DNA from: Candidatus Falkowiibacteriota bacterium
GTDB lineage: Bacteria; Patescibacteriota; Patescibacteriia; Patescibacteriales; UBA12465
Length of the DNA stretch: 8,114 nucleotides
Direction of reading: 5' to 3'
Assembly (NCBI GenBank): GCA_903839955.1
Contig: CAIMEI010000115.1
Span: 1-8,114 of the forward strand
In this document: positions 1 through 3,875 of the stretch, one piece after another
How the letters are laid out: each line of letters begins with the position of its first letter
Position numbering within the stretch: the stretch's first letter is position 1
The notes under the pieces: model-generated
Database searches by the model: none
Told to the model about the DNA's origin: nothing
What the model saw: the letters and a program-made list of their open reading frames with translations, nothing else
Translations under genes and position numbers: made by a program

Positions 1-34
1 TATCTATATTTTAGCATAATTAATTAGGGACCAC

Positions 35-66
35 AAAAAAAGACGCCCTGACGGCGCTTATTTTTT
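35..66 (+). terminator. Intrinsic terminator at the left edge
   Basis: The stem CGCC (44-47) pairs with GGCG (53-56) around the loop CTGAC. It is extended by AAG (40-42) with CTT (57-59) across one bulged A. An A-run precedes it and six T follow (61-66). It probably ends a + strand transcript entering from outside the window. Its loop also holds the likely -35 hexamer of the next promoter. Confidence 0.7.
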
Positions 67-76
67 GTGCTATACT
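48..76 (+). promoter_or_regulatory. Extended -10 promoter of the 85-585 gene
   Basis: A TATACT -10 box (71-76) is preceded by an extended -10 TG (68-69). Exactly 17 nt upstream is CTGACG (48-53), a 4/6 match to TTGACA. The -35 lies in the loop of the terminator hairpin and the spacer holds that terminator's T-run. The predicted transcription start, about 7 nt after the -10, is at 83-85, so the transcript would begin at or just before the ATG at 85. Confidence 0.6.
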
Positions 77-84
77 GCCAGCAT

Positions 85-585
85 ATGGATAACTATGCTT
101 TTTACGCCCTCAACATTCTCTTCTTTGCCCTACCCCTGGCTCTCTTTGAAATCAACCTAGAGAAAGCCAACGGCTGGGGCGGCGCTTTCCCCAAGGACAA
201 GTGGTATGGAAAATCTTCCCTGAAAAATACTGGGGTCGCCAGGATGCTCACCAAAATCAGCCGCCTGGAAACGCCGCTGAATTATCACCTGGTCATCATG
301 TTTTTATTTCTCGCCGTTTTTGTCTTTGAATATCTATTTGGCACCAAAAACATTTTTCTACTGCTTTCCTGTTTCTTCGGCGTCAACTTTTTTGCCGATC
401 TGTCCTGGTTTTCCTTCAACTGGCATTTCGATTCTTTCCGTCAACTGCTCAAAGGCCCGAATGGCGCCATCACTTGGCACAAAGACTGGGTAAAAATCAG
501 CTCAAAACATTATTTACCGCGCACCTATTTTTGGTGGCTGGGACTCTCCATTGTTTTCTTCATTCTCGCTCAGTGGCCTTTTTAA
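85..585 (+). CDS. Hypothetical four-helix membrane protein
   Basis: This 166-aa integral membrane protein belongs to no family I can name. Hydrophobic segments fall at about residues 5-23, 64-82, 84-106 and 146-164. A polar stretch after the first helix carries a GWGGAFPKDKWYGK motif, and a second loop carries FNWHFDSFRQLLKGPNGAITWHK. These dense Gly/Trp/Lys motifs look like conserved loop signatures rather than random sequence. I chose the ATG at 85 over the in-frame GTG at 67 because the GTG lies upstream of the -10 box and could not be transcribed from that promoter. There is no ribosome binding site, so the mRNA is probably leaderless. The gene converges on the flippase and shares a terminator with it. 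No function is assigned. Confidence 0.8.
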   Translation: MDNYAFYALNILFFALPLALFEINLEKANGWGGAFPKDKWYGKSSLKNTGVARMLTKISRLETPLNYHLVIMFLFLAVFVFEYLFGTKNIFLLLSCFFGVNFFADLSWFSFNWHFDSFRQLLKGPNGAITWHKDWVKISSKHYLPRTYFWWLGLSIVFFILAQWPF

Positions 586-599
586 AAAACATCTCTGCC

Positions 600-637
600 A
601 AAAAAGCAGATCCTCCACGGACCTGCTTTTTATTTTT
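600..637. terminator. Bidirectional terminator between convergent genes
   Basis: The stem 606-613 pairs with 619-626 (8 positions, one A-C mismatch) around the loop TCCAC. A-rich sequence lies on the left and T-rich on the right, so U-tracts form in both directions. It sits between the stop codons of the + strand membrane gene (585) and the - strand flippase (654) and should serve both. Confidence 0.85.
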
Positions 638-653
638 GCTAATTATTTTTCGT

Positions 654-1961
654 CTACTCACGCGACCCAAAGAAGCGGCCTCTTTCCACCACCAAAACGC
701 TTAGCGGCACCACCAAATAAGAAATCAAGGTCGCCCAAGCCGCGCCGGTCAGACCAAACCAGGGAATAAAAAAGATATTCAAGCCGACGTTAGTGAGCAT
801 GGCCGCGACGTTGGCGCCAAACATCAAACGCACCCGATCTTCCACCATGAGCCGCTGGCTGACCGCGGTGCCCAAAAATAGTCCCAGGCTAGACCAAATA
901 TAAATCCGCAAAACGGCCACCGACGCCAAATATTTGACGCCGAAAAGCCAAAAAATCAAAGGATGAGCCAAAAAAACAATCGGCAGAGCGATGACCAACG
1001 GAATAATCGCCATCAAGAGATAAAAATTCTTCAAGCGGCGGCGATAGATTTCTAGGCCGGTTTTCCGAGCGTTAACAATCGCCGGAAAAAGTGAACTGCA
1101 AATAATTCCCGGGATAAAATACCAGACCTCCACCAGCTTCACCGCGGCCGCATATAGCCCCACCTCCACGTTACCCATCATGGAACCGATCATTACTTGG
1201 TCAATGCGGATGTAAATATAACTAGCAGCGGAAGAGAGCATGAGCGGCCAAGAGCTATACCAGATTTCTTTCATTAGGCCGGCATCAAAGCGCCAGTTTC
1301 TAATTTTCAAATTACTGCGGTGGTAGGCATAAATAAAACCGCAGCCCTGCCAGATCATATCCAGCATGTAAATTACAATGATCCAGATCACTCCCAGGCC
1401 GGAAAGGATGGCGCCAATTTTCAAGATGGAAGAAATGAAAGTGGCCACGACTGCCGCCCGCACATTGTTTCTCGCCTCCACCTTGGCCTGGAAATAAATG
1501 CTAATCACATTAATCGCCTGGAGAATGGAAGAAAAAGCAAAGACGATAATAAGCAAGCGCGTCAACGGACTGATTTTGATAATAAAAGCGGCAACGGTGG
1601 TGAGAATCAGGGCGAGTGCGCCGCCAGAAAGCTTCATGCGGAAAACGGTGCCCATTAATTTGTCCCGCTTCTCCGGAAACTTCACCAGCTCGCGATTCAA
1701 AATCGCGCCCGCCCCCAAGTCCGCCATGAAGGCGAACAAGCCGACAAAAGCGACGGCATAATTCAAGACGCCATAATTCTCCGGCCCCAAATAACGTGCT
1801 ACCCAGGCACCGACAAAGAAAGCGACCAAAAGCGAGAACATCTGTCCGCCAAACATCCAGCCGGTATTGGAAAAATAACGCTTAAAACCGCTATGATCCA
1901 GGATCCAGCGGTATTTCTTGGGGACAAGCCATTCAATTTTGGCAAAAATTTTCTCTAACAT
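654..1961 (-). CDS. Polysaccharide flippase (Wzx/MOP superfamily)
   Basis: This 435-aa polytopic membrane protein is of the oligosaccharide flippase type. Such proteins move lipid-linked glycan units across the cytoplasmic membrane for capsule, O-antigen-like or glycoprotein synthesis. The N-terminal segment FVGAWVARYLGPENYGVLNYAV matches the family's signature region with its YLGPxxYG motif, and about 12 hydrophobic helices follow, as expected. Length is typical. The reading frame extends upstream to a GTG at 2084 overlapping the previous stop, but the extra 41 residues are polar, AT-rich and unlike flippase N-termini. A good promoter (TCGACA, 17 nt, TATAAT) lies inside that extension, so I prefer the ATG at 1961. 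The stop is TAG at 654-656. No glycosyltransferase lies nearby, so the substrate cannot be inferred. Family call is secure; start is moderately sure. Confidence 0.88.
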   Translation of the reverse strand: MLEKIFAKIEWLVPKKYRWILDHSGFKRYFSNTGWMFGGQMFSLLVAFFVGAWVARYLGPENYGVLNYAVAFVGLFAFMADLGAGAILNRELVKFPEKRDKLMGTVFRMKLSGGALALILTTVAAFIIKISPLTRLLIIVFAFSSILQAINVISIYFQAKVEARNNVRAAVVATFISSILKIGAILSGLGVIWIIVIYMLDMIWQGCGFIYAYHRSNLKIRNWRFDAGLMKEIWYSSWPLMLSSAASYIYIRIDQVMIGSMMGNVEVGLYAAAVKLVEVWYFIPGIICSSLFPAIVNARKTGLEIYRRRLKNFYLLMAIIPLVIALPIVFLAHPLIFWLFGVKYLASVAVLRIYIWSSLGLFLGTAVSQRLMVEDRVRLMFGANVAAMLTNVGLNIFFIPWFGLTGAAWATLISYLVVPLSVLVVERGRFFGSRE

Positions 1962-1983
1962 TATTGCGTCAGTTACAGGAAGT

Positions 1984-2012
1984 ATTATATTAGTTTTTCG
2001 ACGATTTGTCGA
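1984..2012 (-). promoter_or_regulatory. Promoter of the flippase gene
   Basis: On the - strand TCGACA (2012-2007, 5/6 to consensus) is followed by a 17-nt spacer and a perfect TATAAT (1989-1984). Predicted start is near 1977, giving about 16 nt of leader before the ATG at 1961, without a Shine-Dalgarno sequence. The -35 overlaps the first arm of a small hairpin (TCGAC/GTCGA). Confidence 0.6.
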
Positions 2013-2046
2013 TTGGTCAAAAAGATGATTGAACAAAAATTTTGGC

Positions 2047-2060
2047 TCAGTATTTACTGA
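2047..2060. repeat. 14-bp near-palindrome, possible weak terminator
   Basis: TCAGTATTTACTGA forms a 5-6 bp stem in the gap between the 2081-2656 gene and the flippase. On the - strand a run of five T follows about 11 nt later, too far for a classic intrinsic terminator. It could be a weak terminator for the upstream gene or an operator-like dyad; neither is demonstrated. Confidence 0.25.
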
Positions 2061-2080
2061 TTCAATAGATTTTTGCTGAT

Positions 2081-2656
2081 TCACCAGCTCTTAAACCGCC
2101 GTCGAACATTAACCAGGATTAAAAGCAAAGACATGAGCAATAAATAAGCAGAAAAGGCCCATTCGGTCACCGCCCCGCTTTGCAGGGCAAAAAAAGTAGT
2201 CAAAGTATTGAATAGGCCAAAAATATAATTTTTAATAGTTTCTGTTTCCGGATTCGACCAAGACTTTTTCAAGGTAGGAACGGCCGCAAAAATATCGCTA
2301 ACGATGGCCAAGATAATAGCCACCAAAGGTTCTTTCGTTAGCCACCACAAAATCAAAGCCAATAAAGAAAATAGGCCGCAAAAATAATCGAACTTGCCCA
2401 ACTTCCAATAGGATTCTTTATTCCAAAAAGAGGAAACAAAAATCAAGAAAGCCCCTAGTCCGGAAACAAAAACTGGCAAAACCACCCAACTGGCACCAGC
2501 AAAAAACGAAGCGGCGGCGGCAATCATTGGAGCAATCGACCACATCAACCAGGTGACGCGGTTCGGCCTGGTCTTCCCCACCAAGGTGTCCTTGATATAG
2601 AGGAAGTTGCCGTAAAGCTTTAAGATGGCGCCGGGGATGACTAGGTATTGGAACAT
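2081..2656 (-). CDS. Hypothetical multi-helix membrane protein
   Basis: This 191-aa, very hydrophobic protein has six or seven predicted membrane segments. Two similar loop motifs stand out. YIKDTLVGKTRPNRVTW (about residues 20-36) follows helix 1, and AAVPTLKKSWSNPETETIKNY (about 123-143) lies in the second half. The arrangement of a Pro-containing loop plus helix, repeated once, recalls PQ-loop/SWEET-type transporters, but I see no canonical PQ dipeptide, so this is a suggestion only. The start is ATG at 2656, just downstream of AT-rich sequence with a TATAAA at 2672-2667 on the - strand, giving a very short or absent leader and no Shine-Dalgarno. It is followed by the flippase in the same direction. 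The stop TGA overlaps a GTG that could start a longer flippase, but independent transcription seems likelier. Confidence 0.78.
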   Translation of the reverse strand: MFQYLVIPGAILKLYGNFLYIKDTLVGKTRPNRVTWLMWSIAPMIAAAASFFAGASWVVLPVFVSGLGAFLIFVSSFWNKESYWKLGKFDYFCGLFSLLALILWWLTKEPLVAIILAIVSDIFAAVPTLKKSWSNPETETIKNYIFGLFNTLTTFFALQSGAVTEWAFSAYLLLMSLLLILVNVRRRFKSW

Positions 2657-2666
2657 AGATATTTTA

Positions 2667-2672
2667 TTTATA
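2667..2672 (-). promoter_or_regulatory. Possible -10 box of the 2081-2656 gene
   Basis: TATAAA on the - strand lies 10 nt before the ATG at 2656, which would give a leaderless or nearly leaderless mRNA. No -35 is visible at 17 nt, where there is only an A-run, so this is a weak call. Confidence 0.3.
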
Positions 2673-2706
2673 TAAACATCTTAGCGCTATTTTTTAAAAA
2701 TCATAA

Positions 2707-2728
2707 GAGAGACAGGGTTTGCGAACCC
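2707..2728 (-). pseudogene. Partial tRNA-Ser 3' end duplication
   Basis: This 22-bp segment aligns with the 3' end of the intact tRNA-Ser (2956-2976) with one substitution and one inserted base. GAGAGACAGGG and CGAACCC are identical. In tRNA terms it is the T-arm plus most of the 3' acceptor strand. No D-arm, anticodon arm or 5' acceptor accompanies it, so it cannot be a tRNA. It resembles the short tRNA 3' repeat left by site-specific integration. Confidence 0.6.
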
Positions 2729-2762
2729 GTCGCTCGCTTACGCTTCGCTCCCCCCAGGGGGC

Positions 2763-2782
2763 CCTGCCTACCGGCAGGCAGG
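2763..2782. repeat. 20-bp near-palindrome, copy 1
   Basis: CCTGCCTACCGGCAGGCAGG differs from the perfect palindrome at 3721-3740 by a single base (A at 2770 instead of G). As RNA it would form a strong hairpin on either strand. Two near-identical copies less than 1 kb apart, both next to tRNA genes, indicate a repeat family. Confidence 0.8.
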
Positions 2783-2805
2783 TTCCGCCCCCTTAGGCGC
2801 TCCTC

Positions 2806-2823
2806 ATCCGCCAGCTGGCGGAT
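2806..2823. repeat. 18-bp perfect palindrome
   Basis: ATCCGCCAGCTGGCGGAT is fully self-complementary. It lies within the composite island and is unrelated in sequence to the 20-bp palindrome, so the island holds at least two palindrome types. Confidence 0.8.
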
Positions 2824-2842
2824 TCGTCGCTGACACCCCCGC

Positions 2843-2869
2843 GGAAACGGTGGGAAACTACCGTTTCCC
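2843..2869. repeat. Hairpin with two alternative pairings
   Basis: GGAAACGGT (2843-2851) pairs with ACCGTTTCC (2860-2868) as a 9-bp stem with an 8-nt loop. The loop contains GGGAAAC (2852-2858), which can instead pair with GTTTCCC (2863-2869). The two structures are mutually exclusive. No U-run follows on either strand, so it is not a standard terminator. Confidence 0.65.
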
Positions 2870-2878
2870 AAACCCTTC

Positions 2879-2892
2879 CCAGGGTTCGAATC
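2879..2892 (+). repeat. Inverted copy of the tRNA-Ser T-arm
   Basis: CCAGGGTTCGAATC is an exact 14-bp match, in the opposite orientation, to the tRNA-Ser T-arm (2966-2979). The bases after it (TCTT) cannot pair with the bases before it, so it is not part of a functional tRNA on the + strand. Confidence 0.65.
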
Positions 2893-2908
2893 TCTTCTTT
2901 AGCTACTT

Positions 2909-2953
2909 CTCACATAATAAAAACACCCTAAAAGGATGTTTTTATTATGTGAG
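2909..2953. terminator. Long hairpin terminator 3' of tRNA-Ser
   Basis: A 17-bp perfect stem (2909-2925 with 2937-2953) continues after one mismatch into three more pairs and an AAA loop. The inner part has a TGTTTTTATT tail in both directions, so it can end the tRNA-Ser transcript on the - strand and block + strand readthrough. The stem begins directly after the tRNA discriminator base. Confidence 0.7.
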
Positions 2954-3040
2954 CGGAGAGACAGGGATTCGAACCCTGGATCCTCGTGAAAGGATAACAC
3001 CTTAGCAGGGTGCCCCGTTCGACCACTCCGGCATCTCTCC
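2954..3040 (-). tRNA. tRNA-Ser (anticodon GCU)
   Basis: This is an 87-nt class II tRNA. The acceptor strands GGAGAGA and TCTCTCC pair perfectly, with discriminator G at 2954, as expected for serine. The anticodon arm has loop CTGCTAA with anticodon GCU at 3006-3004, reading AGC/AGU. A long variable arm (ATCC/GGAT stem) is present and the T-arm CAGGG-TTCGAAT-CCCTG is intact. The 3' CCA is not encoded and must be added enzymatically. No convincing promoter is seen upstream on the - strand. Two fragments of its T-arm recur in the island at 2707-2892. Confidence 0.95.
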
Positions 3041-3062
3041 AATGAATTGTCATCAACATTAA

Positions 3063-3087
3063 ACGCAGGCAATATTCACGCCTGCGT
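3063..3087. promoter_or_regulatory. Intergenic hairpin overlapping a promoter
   Basis: ACGCAGGC (3063-3070) pairs perfectly with GCCTGCGT (3080-3087) around a 9-nt loop, followed by CGTTTT. It resembles a weak terminator on the + strand, but no + strand gene lies directly upstream. It separates divergent tRNA-Ser from the 3143 gene. Its loop contains TTCAC of the -35 of the next promoter, so a regulatory role is possible. Confidence 0.5.
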
Positions 3088-3103
3088 CGTTTTATGCTAC
3101 AAT
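3075..3103 (+). promoter_or_regulatory. Extended -10 promoter of the 3143-3676 gene
   Basis: TACAAT (3098-3103) is preceded by extended TG (3095-3096), with TTCACG (3075-3080, 4/6) exactly 17 nt upstream. Predicted start is near 3110, leaving about a 33-nt leader without a Shine-Dalgarno. A second TACAAT at 3111-3116 could serve as an alternative -10. Confidence 0.55.
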
Positions 3104-3142
3104 CACTATATACAATAATTATTCTAATGTCAATTTACTCAT

Positions 3143-3676
3143 ATGGCGGAGGAAGCACAAAAAACCGAAAGAATTAGCAGTATTTCCTGGAAATTCCCCG
3201 ATTGGGAACGAAAAGAAAGAGGCCGCCGCTGGTATATTTTAGCCGGCATTTTCATCGCCATTTGCCTCTTTGCCTCTTTTTTTGACATCAAAAACTGGCG
3301 CCCGGTTTTCATGGGCTATAATTCTAATTTCCTCTTCGCCCTCATTATTGTCCTCGCCGGCATCGTGATGTTTATCAACGAGCGGCGTGACCCCCTAGAA
3401 ATTGAGTTTTTTGCCGATGGCGACGGCGTCCAGATCGGAGAAAAATTCTACGATTACGACATTCTCAAAGACTTCTCCATCCTCTATAAACCGAAAGACA
3501 GTCTCGCCAGACTCTATTTTGAATTCAAAAATCCAGTCCGTCCGCGCATCAGCCTCGCCATTGAAGAACAAGACCCAATTGCCATTCGTAATTTCTTTTT
3601 GCGCTATTTACCAGAAGACCTGGAACGTCTCAATGAGCCCCTTTCCGAACAATTAACCAAGGTTTTGCGCCTATAA
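3143..3676 (+). CDS. Hypothetical membrane protein with probable PH-like domain
   Basis: This 177-aa protein starts with a charged cytoplasmic-looking N-terminus (SWKFPDWERKERGRRWY). Two membrane helices follow, at about residues 29-47 and 62-79, joined by a short loop. A soluble C-terminal domain (about 83-170) alternates short hydrophobic strands (LEIEFFADGDGVQIGEKFYDY, LYFEFKN, RISLAIEEQD) and ends in a helix (PIAIRNFFLRYLPED). Two helices plus a beta-rich domain capped by a helix is typical of bacterial PH-like membrane proteins, and I infer that fold without assigning a function. The WKFP...ERGRRWY pattern is one I associate with conserved hypothetical proteins of Patescibacteria. The ATG at 3143 fits the upstream promoter. 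No partner gene lies in the same direction before tRNA-Arg. Confidence 0.85.
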   Translation: MAEEAQKTERISSISWKFPDWERKERGRRWYILAGIFIAICLFASFFDIKNWRPVFMGYNSNFLFALIIVLAGIVMFINERRDPLEIEFFADGDGVQIGEKFYDYDILKDFSILYKPKDSLARLYFEFKNPVRPRISLAIEEQDPIAIRNFFLRYLPEDLERLNEPLSEQLTKVLRL

Positions 3677-3694
3677 TTGGGGTTAAAATCGCGT

Positions 3695-3740
3695 GTGAGC
3701 GTTAGCGAACTATACGGCGGCCTGCCTGCCGGCAGGCAGG
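3695..3740. repeat. Repeat unit with 20-bp perfect palindrome, copy 2
   Basis: CCTGCCTGCCGGCAGGCAGG (3721-3740) is perfectly self-complementary and matches 2763-2782 at 19 of 20 positions. It is preceded by GAGCGTTAGCGAAC (3695-3708), which resembles the GAGCG...AGCGA dyad beside copy 1 (2729-2750, read on the - strand). The palindrome ends one base before the -35 TTGACA of the tRNA-Arg promoter. A T-run is absent, so it is not a normal terminator for the preceding gene. Confidence 0.7.
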
Positions 3741-3769
3741 TTGACATTTCCCGAATATTTCCCGATAAT
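3741..3769 (+). promoter_or_regulatory. Near-consensus promoter of tRNA-Arg
   Basis: TTGACA (3741-3746) is a perfect -35, followed by exactly 17 nt and GATAAT (3764-3769, 5/6). Predicted start near 3776 is a few bases before the tRNA. This is the strongest promoter in the window and may also drive recG. Confidence 0.8.
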
Positions 3770-3779
3770 GGGGTAGTCG

Positions 3780-3851
3780 GCTTCCATAGTTTAATGGATA
3801 GAACGCAAGATTGCGGATCTTGTAATCCAGGTTCGATTCCTGGTGGGAGCA
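3780..3851 (+). tRNA. tRNA-Arg (anticodon GCG)
   Basis: This 72-nt tRNA has acceptor strands GCTTCCA and TGGGAGC (one G-T pair) and discriminator A at 3851. The anticodon stem CAAGA/TCTTG encloses TTGCGGA, giving anticodon GCG (3813-3815) for CGC/CGU arginine codons. The T-arm CCAGG-TTCGATT-CCTGG is perfect. After the discriminator the genome reads CCT, so CCA is not fully encoded. Most bacteria read these codons with an ACG anticodon modified to inosine; a GCG anticodon is unusual. recG begins 24 bp downstream without a terminator, so a joint transcript is likely. Confidence 0.93.
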
Positions 3852-3875
3852 CCTTTATTTCGCTGATAACAGCTT

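Larger units (their letters stand above)
2707..2892. repeat. GC-rich composite palindromic element with tRNA-Ser-derived ends
   Basis: This approximately 190-bp noncoding island is far more GC-rich than its flanks. Its left end (2707-2728) copies the 3' end of the nearby tRNA-Ser in the same orientation. Its right end (2879-2892) copies the same T-arm in the opposite orientation, so the ends act as imperfect inverted repeats built on the T-loop core. Between them lie a CGCT-rich imperfect dyad (2729-2750), a C-run/G-run hairpin (about 2752-2762), a 20-bp near-palindrome (2763-2782), an 18-bp perfect palindrome (2806-2823) and a 9-bp stem hairpin (2843-2868). No plausible protein is encoded. 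It resembles a nonautonomous, tRNA-derived interspersed repeat of the MITE or REP kind; whether it is mobile or transcribed is unknown. Confidence 0.6.

Noticed and set aside
2648..2833. 61-codon + strand frame in the palindromic island
   Set aside because: Its peptide consists of translated repeats (LPAGR, ASWRIRR) and it begins antisense to a real gene.
2707..2900. A complete intron-bearing or split tRNA
   Set aside because: T-arm halves are present at both ends but the bases flanking each T-loop do not pair into a full stem, and no matching acceptor or anticodon arm exists on either strand.
2707..3740. CRISPR array
   Set aside because: The two palindrome copies are about 940 bp apart with genes between them; there is no regular repeat-spacer pattern.
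3604..3852. 82-codon reading frame on the - strand starting MLPPGIEPGL
   Set aside because: It is antisense to tRNA-Arg and the palindrome and overlaps the 3143 gene. The peptide is the familiar artefact of translating the back of a tRNA and the repeat.
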